Shown in pieces: positions 47,247-54,235 of a stretch of DNA of 54,235 bases. The stretch spans positions 1-54,235 of the forward strand of contig UQIE01000016.1 in assembly GCA_900541065.1 (NCBI GenBank), written 5' to 3'. This DNA comes from an uncultured Collinsella sp. (GTDB lineage Bacteria; Actinomycetota; Coriobacteriia; Coriobacteriales; Coriobacteriaceae). Within the stretch, counting starts at the first letter, position 1; each line of letters opens with the position of its first letter. The position numbers were made by a program, and so were the translations under genes. The notes under the pieces were generated by a model, which did no database searches, was not told where the DNA came from, and worked only from the letters and a program-made list of their open reading frames with translations.

Positions 47247-49574
47247 ATGGCGGATTCTCAGATCCATGTCGCGCTGGCGGGTAACCCCAACTGCGGCAAG
47301 ACCACGCTTTTCAACCTGATTACCGGCGCCAACGGCTACGTTGGCAACTGGCCCGGCGTCACGGTTGAGAAAAAGGAAGCCAAGCTTCTGAGCGACAAGA
47401 ACGTTACCATCACGGACCTCCCCGGCATCTACTCGCTTTCCCCCTACAGCCCCGAGGAGCAATGCTCGCGCGATTACCTCATGAGCGGCGAGCCCGATGT
47501 GGTCGTCCAGGTTGTCGATGCCACCAACCTCGAGCGCAACCTGTACCTGGCGCTTCAGGTTATCGAGACCGGCCTGCCCGTGGTCGTTGCCCTTAACATG
47601 GCCGACTTGGTCGAGAAGAACGGCGACAAGATTGACACGGACAAGCTCTCCAAGAAGCTCGGCTGCCCGGTCATGATGATCTCGGCTCTTAAGAACAAGG
47701 GCATCAAGGAGCTCTTCGAGCAGGTTAAGAAGTCCGCTGCTTCCAAGGGCGAGGTGCCGGAGCACAAGTTCGATTCCTCCATCGAGGACGTTCTGACGCA
47801 TATCGAGAATAACCTTCCGGTGAGCGTTCCCGCCAACAAACGCCGCTATTACGCCGTCAAGCTGTTCGAGCGCGACGCGGACGCCTGCAAGCTCATCAAC
47901 CTCACCAAGGAGAAGGCCGTTCGCGTGGAGGAGCTGGTCGCCCGGTGCGAGCAGGACTGCGACGACGATGCCGAGTCCATCATCACCGGCGAGCGCTACG
48001 GCGTTATTGCCCACATCATCGACGAGTGCCTCACCAAGGCTCCGGCAAAGATGAGCACCTCCGAGAAGATCGACCGCGTGGTTACCAACCGTATTCTGGG
48101 CCTGCCGATCTTTGTGGTCATCATGTTCTGCGTGTACTACATCGCCGTTTCCACCTTGGGCGGCACGGTGACCGACTTCACCAACGACCAGCTCTTCGGC
48201 ACCGACGGCTGGTATGTGCTCGGCCAGGGTCGCGACGCCTACGACGCAGCTGTCGAGGCTGCGGGCGACGACGCCGATTCGGTCGACCCGGCACAGTACG
48301 GCCCCTATGTCCCGGGTATCACCACCGTGGTGCACGATGCCCTTGTGGCGGGCGGCACCGAGGACGGTGGCCTGGTCGATTCGCTCGTCTGTGACGGTAT
48401 CGTCGGCGGCCTGGGCGCCATCTTCGGCTTCGTCCCGCAGATGTTCCTGTTGTTCGTCATGCTGTCCTTCTTGGAGGACTGCGGCTACATGGCCCGCGTC
48501 GCCTTCATCATGGACCGCGTGTTCCGCCGCTTTGGCCTGTCCGGTAAGTCCTTTATCCCCATGCTCGTGTCCTCGGGCTGCGGCGTCCCCGGCGTCATGG
48601 CCACCAAGACCATCGAGAACGAGAAGGACCGTCGCATGACGGTCATGACCACCACGTTCATTCCCTGTGGCGCTAAGCTGCCGATCATCGCCCTGCTCAT
48701 GGGTTCCATCATCGGCGATTCTTCCACCACCGCCGCGTGGATCAGCCCGCTCTTCTACTTCCTGGGCGTTTTCGCCGTCATCGGCTCGGGTCTGATGCTC
48801 AAGAAGACCAAGCTCTTCGCCGGTCGCCCGACCCCGTTTGTCATGGAGCTTCCTGCCTACCACTTCCCGGCGATCCGCTCTTGGGCGCTGCACGTGTGGG
48901 AGCGCTGCTGGGCCTTTATCAAGAAGGCCGGCACGGTCATCTTCGCATCCACCGTCGTGGTTTGGTTCCTCTCCAACTTTGGTAGCTACAACGGCGCGTT
49001 TGGCTTCCTGCCTGCGATGGACGGCATCCCCGAGGAGTTTATGGACTACTCCGTGCTTGCCATGCTGGGCAACCTGGTCGCTTGGATCTTCGCCCCGCTC
49101 GGCTTTAGCACCTGGCAGGCCACCGCGCTGACTGTCTCTGGCCTCGTCGCCAAGGAGAACGTCGTCGCCACCGCCGGCTCGCTGCTGTCCGTCGCCGACG
49201 CGGGCGAGACCGACCCGAGCCTGTGGACCGCGTTTGCCGGCATGTTCCCCACCATGGGCGCTTGCGTTGCCTTCGGCGCCTTCAACCTGCTGTGCGCTCC
49301 GTGCTTTGCCGCCATTGGCACCATCCGCAACCAGATGGATTCCGGCAAGTGGACTGCGATCGCCATCGGTTACGAGTGCGCCTTCGCTTGGGTGATCGGC
49401 CTGTTCATCAACCAGTTCTACAACCTGCTTGTCCTTGGGCAGTTTGGTATCTGGACGGTTGTGGCGATTGTGCTGCTGGTCGCGATGCTCTTCCAGATCT
49501 TCCGTCCCATGCCTAAGCATGCGTGGACGGACGAGGACGAGACCAACACCGCTTCCGCTGCAGTTTCCGCTTAA
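47247..49574 (+). CDS. feoB: Ferrous iron transporter FeoB
   Basis: 775-aa inner-membrane Fe(II) transporter with an N-terminal GTPase. G1 is GNPNCGKT (12-19), G3 DLPGIYSLSPYSPEE, G4 NMAD, and a helical GDI domain follows to about residue 270. Two membrane Gate motifs are seen: FVPQMFLLF...LEDCGYMARVAF with its conserved Cys, and the second half with FIPCGAKLPII. The insert around residues 320-370 (acidic, Asp-rich) between the first helices is longer than usual. Translation begins about 15 bases after AAGGAAGAAGG. It is encoded with two FeoA genes upstream and a Cys-rich small membrane protein downstream. Confidence 0.96.
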   Translation: MADSQIHVALAGNPNCGKTTLFNLITGANGYVGNWPGVTVEKKEAKLLSDKNVTITDLPGIYSLSPYSPEEQCSRDYLMSGEPDVVVQVVDATNLERNLYLALQVIETGLPVVVALNMADLVEKNGDKIDTDKLSKKLGCPVMMISALKNKGIKELFEQVKKSAASKGEVPEHKFDSSIEDVLTHIENNLPVSVPANKRRYYAVKLFERDADACKLINLTKEKAVRVEELVARCEQDCDDDAESIITGERYGVIAHIIDECLTKAPAKMSTSEKIDRVVTNRILGLPIFVVIMFCVYYIAVSTLGGTVTDFTNDQLFGTDGWYVLGQGRDAYDAAVEAAGDDADSVDPAQYGPYVPGITTVVHDALVAGGTEDGGLVDSLVCDGIVGGLGAIFGFVPQMFLLFVMLSFLEDCGYMARVAFIMDRVFRRFGLSGKSFIPMLVSSGCGVPGVMATKTIENEKDRRMTVMTTTFIPCGAKLPIIALLMGSIIGDSSTTAAWISPLFYFLGVFAVIGSGLMLKKTKLFAGRPTPFVMELPAYHFPAIRSWALHVWERCWAFIKKAGTVIFASTVVVWFLSNFGSYNGAFGFLPAMDGIPEEFMDYSVLAMLGNLVAWIFAPLGFSTWQATALTVSGLVAKENVVATAGSLLSVADAGETDPSLWTAFAGMFPTMGACVAFGAFNLLCAPCFAAIGTIRNQMDSGKWTAIAIGYECAFAWVIGLFINQFYNLLVLGQFGIWTVVAIVLLVAMLFQIFRPMPKHAWTDEDETNTASAAVSA

Positions 49575-49603
49575 GTCCGAATAAGGATTAACCCCTTTCC
49601 ACG

Positions 49604-49637
49604 AGCCCGGGTGTCCCAGCGACACTCGGGCTTTTTG
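49604..49637 (+). terminator. Terminator of feoB
   Basis: AGCCCGGGTGTC/GACACTCGGGCT stem with CCAGC loop (one G-T pair), then TTTTT. Confidence 0.92.
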
Positions 49638-49749
49638 GTGGGGGAGATGTGGCGTTTCCGCAGATAAAACCGACCAAAATTAACCTGTCCCTTTTTGGTA
49701 GGTGGAGAATGGGGTAAAGTAAGTGATGGTTAACTAGAGGAGGCTTGCT

Positions 49750-49950
49750 ATGGCACCTATCGATATTGTTGTATTGGCTGTTATCGGCGTTGCGTTTGTC
49801 GCGGTATGCGTGCGCATCTACCGCAAGGGCACCTGCGCCGACTGCGCTCAGGGTGGCGTTTGCACGGGGCATTGCTCCAACAAAAAGACCTGTGCCGCAC
49901 TTAAGGGCGTAGACAAAATCGCCGAAGACTTGGGCCGCGGTATTCATTAG
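49750..49950 (+). CDS. FeoB-associated Cys-rich membrane protein
   Basis: 66 aa. One transmembrane helix covers residues 4-22 (IDIVVLAVIGVAFVAVCV), followed by a basic stop-transfer (RIYRKG) and a Cys-rich cytoplasmic tail with Cys29, 32, 38, 42 and 48. This is the plan of the small FeoB-associated family found next to feoB in many Firmicutes and Actinobacteria, where it may act as an iron-handling or electron-transfer partner. AGAGGAGG precedes the ATG. It lies beyond the feoB terminator, so it has its own promoter. A GGTTAAC just upstream resembles the feo palindrome half-site. Confidence 0.85.
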   Translation: MAPIDIVVLAVIGVAFVAVCVRIYRKGTCADCAQGGVCTGHCSNKKTCAALKGVDKIAEDLGRGIH

Positions 49951-49983
49951 CCGACCGGCGTTTGGGTATGTTTGACTGCGGAT

Positions 49984-50024
49984 GCGGCAGTTGCTGATAC
50001 GATAAGTACGTTAGCAACTGCCGC
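49984..50024 (+). promoter_or_regulatory. 12-bp inverted repeat upstream of the oxidoreductase gene
   Basis: GCGGCAGTTGCT (49984-49995) is exactly complementary to 50013-50024, with 17 bases between. It ends 28 bp before the start codon and could be an operator over the promoter or an RNA hairpin in the leader. Confidence 0.6.
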
Positions 50025-50052
50025 CCAGCGGCTCAAACGAAAGGAACCCTGT

Positions 50053-52002
50053 ATGGAGTCCTCCGCCTATCCGATGCTCTTTAGCCCGATCAAGGTCGGT
50101 ACGACCGAGGTTAAGAACCGCGTCTTTATGCCGCCGGTATCTACCAACCTGGCCGATCATGGCTATGTGACCGACGACTTGGTCGATCATTACCGTGCCC
50201 GTGCCAAGGGCGGCGTGGGCCTCATCATCACCGAGGTCGTGACGGTCGAGCCCACCTATACCTATCTGCCGGGCGACATGTGCTGCTACGACGACACGTT
50301 CATCCCCGGCTGGGAAAAGCTCGCCGCGGCCGTCCACGAGTATGGCTGCAAGATCATGCCGCAGCTCTTCCACCCCGCCTACATGGCCTTTAACATTCCG
50401 GGCACGCCGCGCCTGATCGCTCCGTCCTTCGTGGGACCGTCCTATGCCCGCGAGGCACCGCGCCCCATCACGGTCGACGAGATTCACGAGCTCACGCATC
50501 AGTTTGGCGACGCTGCCGTGCGTATGCAGAAGGCTGGCGTCGATGGCGTCGAGGTCCATGCGGCGCACGCCCACGGTATGCTCGGCGGCTTTTTGACTCC
50601 GCTCTACAACAAGCGCACCGACGAGTACGGCGGCTCGCTCGACGCCCGCATGCGCTTCTTGCTCGAGGTCATCGCCGAGATTCGCGAGCGCTGCGGCAAG
50701 GACTTTATCATCGACGTCCGCATCTCGGGCGATGAGTACACCGATGGCGGCCTGACCCTCAACGACATGATCTACGTCTCGCGTCGTCTGGAGAAGGCCG
50801 GCGTCGACATGATTCACGTGTCGGGCGGTACCACCATCAAGCGCGGCTCCGCGATTCCCGCCGCTGGTACCCAGCAGGCCTCGCATGCCGCCTGCTCGCG
50901 CGAGATCAAAAAGCACGTCAACATTCCCGTCGCCACTGTCGGACGTATTAACGAGGCCTGGATCGCCGAGGAGCTGATCGAGGACGGCGCTGCCGACATC
51001 TGCATGATGGGCCGCGCCAATCTGTGCGATGCCGAGTTCTGCAACAAGGCCGCTGCCGGCAACGCCGACGACATCCGTCCCTGCATTGGCTGCCTGCGCT
51101 GCTTGAACGGCATCATGTTTGGCAAGCGCATCTCCTGCACCGTCAACCCGGACGTGGAGCGCGACGAGGCCGGCTACGAGCCTGCCGCCGAGGCTAAGAA
51201 CGTGCTCGTTGTGGGCGCCGGTCCCGCGGGCATGGAGGCGGCGTTCATTGCCGCCAAGCGCGGTCACAACGTGGTGCTCGTGGATAAGCAGGACGAGCCG
51301 GGCGGCGAGATGCGTATCGCAGCCGTTCCGCCGGCAAAGCAGGAACTCACCCGCGTGATCAAGTATCAGTATCGTCGCCTGGCCGAGGCCGGCGTGAAGT
51401 GCGTATTTGGCACCGAGCTTACTGCCGAGGACATTCAGCGTGACTACGCCGGCTACGAGGTCGTCCTAGCTTATGGCGCCGAGCCCATCGCTCCGGCCTT
51501 CATGCAGGGCTTTAAGCAGGTTATGACGGCTGACGACCTGCTGGGTGGCAAGGCTTTCCCGGGCAAGAAGATCGTTATCGTGGGCGGCGGCACCGTTGGC
51601 TGCGAGACGGCCGATTACTTGGCCCCGTTGGTCAATGACCTCTCGCCGGCCAATCGCGATGTCACCGTTATCGAGATGACCAAGACGCTCGCCGCCAACG
51701 AGGGCGGCGCCGGTCGCGCGGTGCTCATCACGCGCATGCTCTCCAAGGGCGTTCACGTGCTGACCGAGGCCAAGGTGACCGAGATCACCGAGGACACCAT
51801 CAGTTACGAGAAGGACGGCGAGGTCCGCACCATCACCGGTGCCGATACGCTGGTGCTTGCCATGGGCTATCGTCCCAATACCAAGCTGGCCGACGACCTT
51901 GCCGCTGCCGGCGTTGCCACCCACGTGCTGGGCGATGCCAACAAATGCGGCAATATCCGCGACGCCATCGGCGATGGCTATAAGGTTGCCTGCGAGCTCT
52001 AG
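50053..52002 (+). CDS. Flavin/iron-sulfur oxidoreductase of the 2,4-dienoyl-CoA reductase (OYE-like) family
   Basis: 649 aa with the three-cofactor architecture of FadH, enoate reductases and the bile-acid enzymes BaiCD/BaiH. There is an FMN TIM barrel (1-370) with HAAHAHGMLGGFLTPLYNKRTDEYGGS, then CIGCLRCLNG and a later Cys (RISCTVNP) for a 4Fe-4S cluster. An FAD-binding Rossmann fold (NVLVVGAGPAGMEAAFIAAKRG) and a nested NAD(P)H fold (IVIVGGGTVGCETADYLA) follow (in parts). It reduces activated C=C bonds, but the substrate cannot be read from sequence, and a bile-acid role is not supported by neighbours. ATG 50053 follows AAAGGAA; the longer frame from 49972 runs through the palindrome. Transcribed alone. 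Confidence 0.93.
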   Translation: MESSAYPMLFSPIKVGTTEVKNRVFMPPVSTNLADHGYVTDDLVDHYRARAKGGVGLIITEVVTVEPTYTYLPGDMCCYDDTFIPGWEKLAAAVHEYGCKIMPQLFHPAYMAFNIPGTPRLIAPSFVGPSYAREAPRPITVDEIHELTHQFGDAAVRMQKAGVDGVEVHAAHAHGMLGGFLTPLYNKRTDEYGGSLDARMRFLLEVIAEIRERCGKDFIIDVRISGDEYTDGGLTLNDMIYVSRRLEKAGVDMIHVSGGTTIKRGSAIPAAGTQQASHAACSREIKKHVNIPVATVGRINEAWIAEELIEDGAADICMMGRANLCDAEFCNKAAAGNADDIRPCIGCLRCLNGIMFGKRISCTVNPDVERDEAGYEPAAEAKNVLVVGAGPAGMEAAFIAAKRGHNVVLVDKQDEPGGEMRIAAVPPAKQELTRVIKYQYRRLAEAGVKCVFGTELTAEDIQRDYAGYEVVLAYGAEPIAPAFMQGFKQVMTADDLLGGKAFPGKKIVIVGGGTVGCETADYLAPLVNDLSPANRDVTVIEMTKTLAANEGGAGRAVLITRMLSKGVHVLTEAKVTEITEDTISYEKDGEVRTITGADTLVLAMGYRPNTKLADDLAAAGVATHVLGDANKCGNIRDAIGDGYKVACEL

Positions 52003-52091
52003 TCACTCCCTTGGTGCATGGGAGTCAGGTTAGTTTGCACCAAGTTGATGCATGTAAACCTGATTCCATTGCGCCAGTCGATAGCAAAACA

Positions 52092-52122
52092 CGGCGGCCG
52101 TCCCGTTTTGGGACGGCCGCCG
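52092..52122 (+). terminator. Terminator of the oxidoreductase gene
   Basis: CGGCGGCCGTCCC pairs with GGGACGGCCGCCG; the tail CTTGCGTTTTAT is moderately T-rich. Upstream, two mutually exclusive smaller stems (TTGGTGCA/TGCACCAA at 52011-52043 and GGAGTCAGGTT/AACCTGATTCC at 52021-52067) lie in the 3' region. Confidence 0.8.
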
Positions 52123-52157
52123 CTTGCGTTTTATCAAAGAAAGATCATTGTCGAGCC

Positions 52158-52364
52158 TTAAATGCCTTTTGTCTGTGCGACTTCCGCAATCATGTTGCGG
52201 TTGTACACCAGATGCAAATACATCGCGTCGTGCGCTACGGTGGGGTTGCGCGCGGCGATGGCGTCGGCCACGCCACGGTGAGTGCGGATGGTCTCCTCGA
52301 CGAGGTTGCCGCCATCCCAGGGCGGCTTCATGGAGTAGCGCCCGTACGCATCGAATTGCTCCTC
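52158..52364 (-). pseudogene. 5'-truncated GntR/FadR-type regulator (FCD domain fragment)
   Basis: On the minus strand, 68 codons ending at TAA (52158-52160) read as the last helices of an FCD ligand-binding domain: NLVEETIRTHRGVADAIAAR, then AHDAMYLHLVYNRNMIAEVA. This matches the H-x-x-I/V-x-x-AI-x-x-RD...A-x-x-A-M-x-x-H pattern of that domain. Upstream the frame is closed by a TGA immediately before codon 1, and no helix-turn-helix region exists. The gene has lost its 5' two thirds. Confidence 0.75.
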
Positions 52365-52384
52365 TCATAGATGTGCGGCACAAA

Positions 52385-52414
52385 GAGCCCCGAGTTCATG
52401 CGAGCTCGGGGCTC
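52385..52414. terminator. Hairpin terminator upstream of the AlbA-type gene
   Basis: GAGCCCCGAG/CTCGGGGCTC 10-bp stem with 10-base loop, then GTTTCGTTT on the plus strand and TTTG on the minus strand. It may be left over from a deleted gene at the pseudogene junction. Confidence 0.65.
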
Positions 52415-52475
52415 GTTTCGTTTGGATTGCAGACGTATTGACAGGCGAAAACAGTCTGCGTCCGATATTGAGCCA

Positions 52476-52598
52476 TACGAAAGCGAAATTATGCGTCTTA
52501 ATTCCGTACGCAAATTAAGACGAAAACCGTTTACGTCTTGGATAAATCAGTACGCAAACGGTTTTCGTCTTATAATACGGTCATGAATAGTACGAAAC
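52476..52598 (+). promoter_or_regulatory. Repeat-rich operator/promoter region of the AlbA-type gene
   Basis: A 16-bp perfect inverted repeat AAGACGAAAACCGTTT (52519-52534 with 52556-52571) overlaps a perfect TATAAT (52571-52576). A second dyad, GTCTTAATT/AATTAAGAC, lies at about 52495-52520. TACGAAA or TACGCAAA occurs at 52476, 52507, 52551 and 52591. No good -35 is seen. The layout fits an autoregulated promoter. Confidence 0.75.
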
Positions 52599-52613
52599 GA
52601 AGAGGTTGTGCAT

Positions 52614-53867
52614 ATGGTTGTTAGAGAGAGCCCTACAGTCGAATACAAGGAAAGCGTTACGCCGACGTTTCTTAAAACGGTGAGTGCCTATGCAAACTAC
52701 GGGACGGGCAAGATTGAGTTTGGCGTTGATGACGAGGGCGTGGCTGTCGGCCTTGCGGATCCGGTCGCAGAGTGTCTTCGCATCGAGAACATGATTAATG
52801 ACAGCTTGGACCCCGCTCCCCGTTACACGCTCGAGCCCGATGAGAAACACGGGACCGTAATCCTTACGGTTTATGAGGGCCAGGACAAACCCTATCGAAG
52901 CAAGGGAAAGGCCTACAGGCGAAACGATTCGGCAACAGTGGAGGTCGACCGGTTTGAGTATGGCAGGCTGACGCTCGAAGGCAGCAACGTAACGTTCGAC
53001 GCGCTCACGTCGGCTCGCCAGGACTTGAGTTTTCACACGCTCGAGAATAAGTGTGTTGAACATCTCGGCATTTCTGAACTAACGTCGGATATTATGCGCA
53101 CGCTTCGCTTGCTCGGCAAGGACGGCTATACCAACGCTGCGGCGATTTTGGCGGATAAGAATGATTTTCCGGGCATCGATTGCGTCCGTTTTGGTGATAC
53201 CGAGGATGTGATCTTGGATCGCGAAGCGGCGACAAATGTATCCGCAATTGAGCAGGTGGACAGGGCGGTAGCTATGTTTGCACGCTACTACCGTTATGAG
53301 CGTATCGAAGGGATGGAGCGCGTCCAAACCGATCGAATTCCTCTCGAGGCGTTTCGCGAAGCTGTCGCAAATGCTTTGGTGCATCGGACGTGGGACGTTC
53401 GAGCGAACGTTCAAATTGCCCTGTATGATGATCGCGTCGTTGTGACCTCTCCTGGATCGCTGCCCGCCGGTTTGACGACGGAACAATACCTGTATGGGCA
53501 GATATCCGTGCTCAGAAACCCCATCGTTGCAGAGGCCTTCTTAAAGCTGGATTACATCGAGAAATTTGGTACGGGAATCGCGCGCATTAGACGTGCCTAT
53601 CGCGATTCGATCAATCAACCAATTTTTGATGTTCGCGGCGGCATGGTGGCCGTCACATTGCCCGTTACCGATGCCCTTGAAGGGTCCGAGGAAGAGGTCC
53701 AGGTTCTCAAAGCCTTGTCGGGCGGTCGAATTATGTCGCGAAGCGAGATTGAAAAACAGACGGGGCTGAGCCGCATGCGGACGTTGGCGGCACTCGAATC
53801 TCTGCTTGAACGGAATGCAATCGTAAGGCAGGGAACCGGGCGGGCCACGAAATACGAGCGCTCATAG
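52614..53867 (+). CDS. AlbA_2/Schlafen-type ATP-binding transcriptional regulator
   Basis: 417 aa. The N-terminal AlbA_2 domain (about 5-115) shows ESPTVEYKESVTPTFLKTVSAYAN and GKIEFGVDDEGVAVGL (in parts). A GHKL-like ATPase region follows near 245-330 (FREAVANALVHRTWDVRANVQ, DRVVVTSPGSLP, KFGTGIARIRRAY, in parts), then a C-terminal winged helix (MSRSEIEKQTGLSRMRTLAALESL). This is the COG2865 architecture, annotated as putative transcriptional regulators and sometimes found in defence or mobile contexts. ATG 52614 follows AAGAGG by 8 bases; a GTG two codons earlier is less suitable. It stands alone. The dense repeats upstream suggest that it controls its own promoter (inference). Confidence 0.9.
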   Translation: MVVRESPTVEYKESVTPTFLKTVSAYANYGTGKIEFGVDDEGVAVGLADPVAECLRIENMINDSLDPAPRYTLEPDEKHGTVILTVYEGQDKPYRSKGKAYRRNDSATVEVDRFEYGRLTLEGSNVTFDALTSARQDLSFHTLENKCVEHLGISELTSDIMRTLRLLGKDGYTNAAAILADKNDFPGIDCVRFGDTEDVILDREAATNVSAIEQVDRAVAMFARYYRYERIEGMERVQTDRIPLEAFREAVANALVHRTWDVRANVQIALYDDRVVVTSPGSLPAGLTTEQYLYGQISVLRNPIVAEAFLKLDYIEKFGTGIARIRRAYRDSINQPIFDVRGGMVAVTLPVTDALEGSEEEVQVLKALSGGRIMSRSEIEKQTGLSRMRTLAALESLLERNAIVRQGTGRATKYERS

Positions 53868-53890
53868 TCAAAAAGAGCCATGGTACAAGA

Positions 53891-53922
53891 CGGACCCCAA
53901 GTCAGCGTTGGCTTGGGGTCCG
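53891..53922 (+). terminator. Hairpin terminator after the AlbA-type gene
   Basis: CGGACCCCAAG/CTTGGGGTCCG 11-bp stem with a 10-base loop; the tail TTATATCC has few T. Confidence 0.7.
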
Positions 53923-53960
53923 TTATATCCCGGATGGTAACGGGCCGATTATTGTCAAGT

Positions 53961-54023
53961 TATAGCAAAGTATAGCGACGTACAGCAAAGTATAGTGAGA
54001 TATAGCAAGCCGTATAGCGCGCC
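53961..54023 (+). repeat. Array of 10-bp-phased TATAGCA-type repeats
   Basis: TATAGCAAAG, TATAGCGACG, TACAGCAAAG, TATAGTGAGA and TATAGCAAGC lie end to end from 53961 to 54010 with an exact 10-bp period; a sixth TATAGCG starts at 54013. A TTATAGC junction precedes the array. No gene follows within the window. It is the same kind of array as 3197-3252 and probably leads into a gene beyond the right edge. Confidence 0.85.
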
Positions 54024-54235
54024 TTGATTATCAACCGTCCGTATTTCACAGCAACTTATAACAGGCTCGAGGTACCAATTTGGGGTGCAGTAGTGCTGCG
54101 CCGCGAAAAGGGCCTATCTACTACGTTTAAGCCGCAGGGGTCAACCATAGTCGGCTTTTTCGAAAATCGACAAGCTGTCTACCTGCACTGATAATTGTTC
54201 TCGGGGGAAGCGGGCACTGCGGGGCGCGGCAACGG

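Noticed and set aside
46863..49625. 920-codon minus-strand frame opposite feoB
   Set aside because: Low-complexity shadow of feoB with no recognisable domain; feoB is certain.
50053..52002. Bile-acid 7-dehydroxylation gene (baiCD/baiH)
   Set aside because: The family is right, but no other bai gene is adjacent and the same architecture serves many enoate and dienoyl-CoA reductases.
53961..54023. CRISPR array
   Set aside because: Units are 10 bp and contiguous with no spacers, and no cas genes are present.

Overview
The window looks like a stretch of chromosome from a GC-rich, Gram-positive gut bacterium of the Coriobacteriia, most likely Collinsella or a close relative. This is an inference from protein content (paired YhgE/Pip membrane proteins, lactate racemase genes, an ebg-type beta-galactosidase operon, two FeoA plus FeoB, HPr) and from base composition. 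No rRNA or species marker is present, so it cannot be settled from the sequence alone. Most of the window is ordinary core and metabolic sequence. The unusual content is in the intergenic regions, which carry several families of long, structured inverted repeats.

Layout. 1-570: one partial and one complete tRNA-Arg(ACG), plus a duplication carrying a 20-nt piece of the tRNA 3' end. 666-5979: an unknown 813-aa TPR-like protein, an AAA ATPase preceded by six short iterated repeats, tRNA-Ser(GCU) and a TM2-domain protein. 6084-12838: a D-Ala-D-Ala carboxypeptidase (minus strand) diverging from a two-component system, then a lone pstB followed by a PhoB/PhoR-like pair. 13034-15638: a Wzz-like protein, a tyrosine kinase, a PHP phosphatase and a GNAT acetyltransferase. 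15839-23310: htpG and two YhgE/Pip proteins, with a structured repeat on each side of the YhgE pair. 23644-31080: a DMT transporter, an M20 amidohydrolase with a broken MFS partner, hisS and ppc. 31102-36261: a nickel-pincer lactate racemase locus made of larA-larD (plus strand) and larB-larC-tetR (minus strand). A second family of structured repeats brackets larA-larD.

36298-45840: serB (minus), aspS, an array of hairpins, then a divergent LacI-type regulator and an ebgA-ebgC-ygjI-like operon with three identical operator cores. 45865-49950: an AT-rich 221-bp palindromic element, an HPr-like protein with Asp at position 46, and the feoA-feoA-feoB iron-uptake operon with its small Cys-rich membrane protein and two palindromic operator candidates. 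49984-54235: an old-yellow-enzyme/dienoyl-CoA-reductase-type oxidoreductase, a 5'-truncated GntR/FCD regulator relic, an AlbA-type ATP-binding regulator with an elaborate operator region, and a 10-bp-phased repeat array leading out of the window.

The main candidates for undescribed biology are two families of intergenic elements. Each has a conserved core or loop closed by long stems whose sequence differs between copies while pairing is kept. In both cases the two copies stand in the same orientation on either side of a two-gene block (larA-larD; yhgE1-yhgE2). The short iterated repeats in front of putative DNA-binding ATPase genes are a second theme. Intergenic stretches over 300 bases are 17864-18354 and 23311-23643 (family II elements and an operator), 28009-28266 (just under 300; terminator and promoter), 31081-31565 (family I element, an unexplained GC-rich stretch, a terminator), 33625-33930 (family I element, then only short degenerate GC-rich repeats at about 33835-33890), 38978-39283 (terminator and hairpin array), 40301-40676 (operators), 45762-46182 (terminator and palindromic element), and 53868-54235 (terminator and repeat array; nothing recognised after about 54025).
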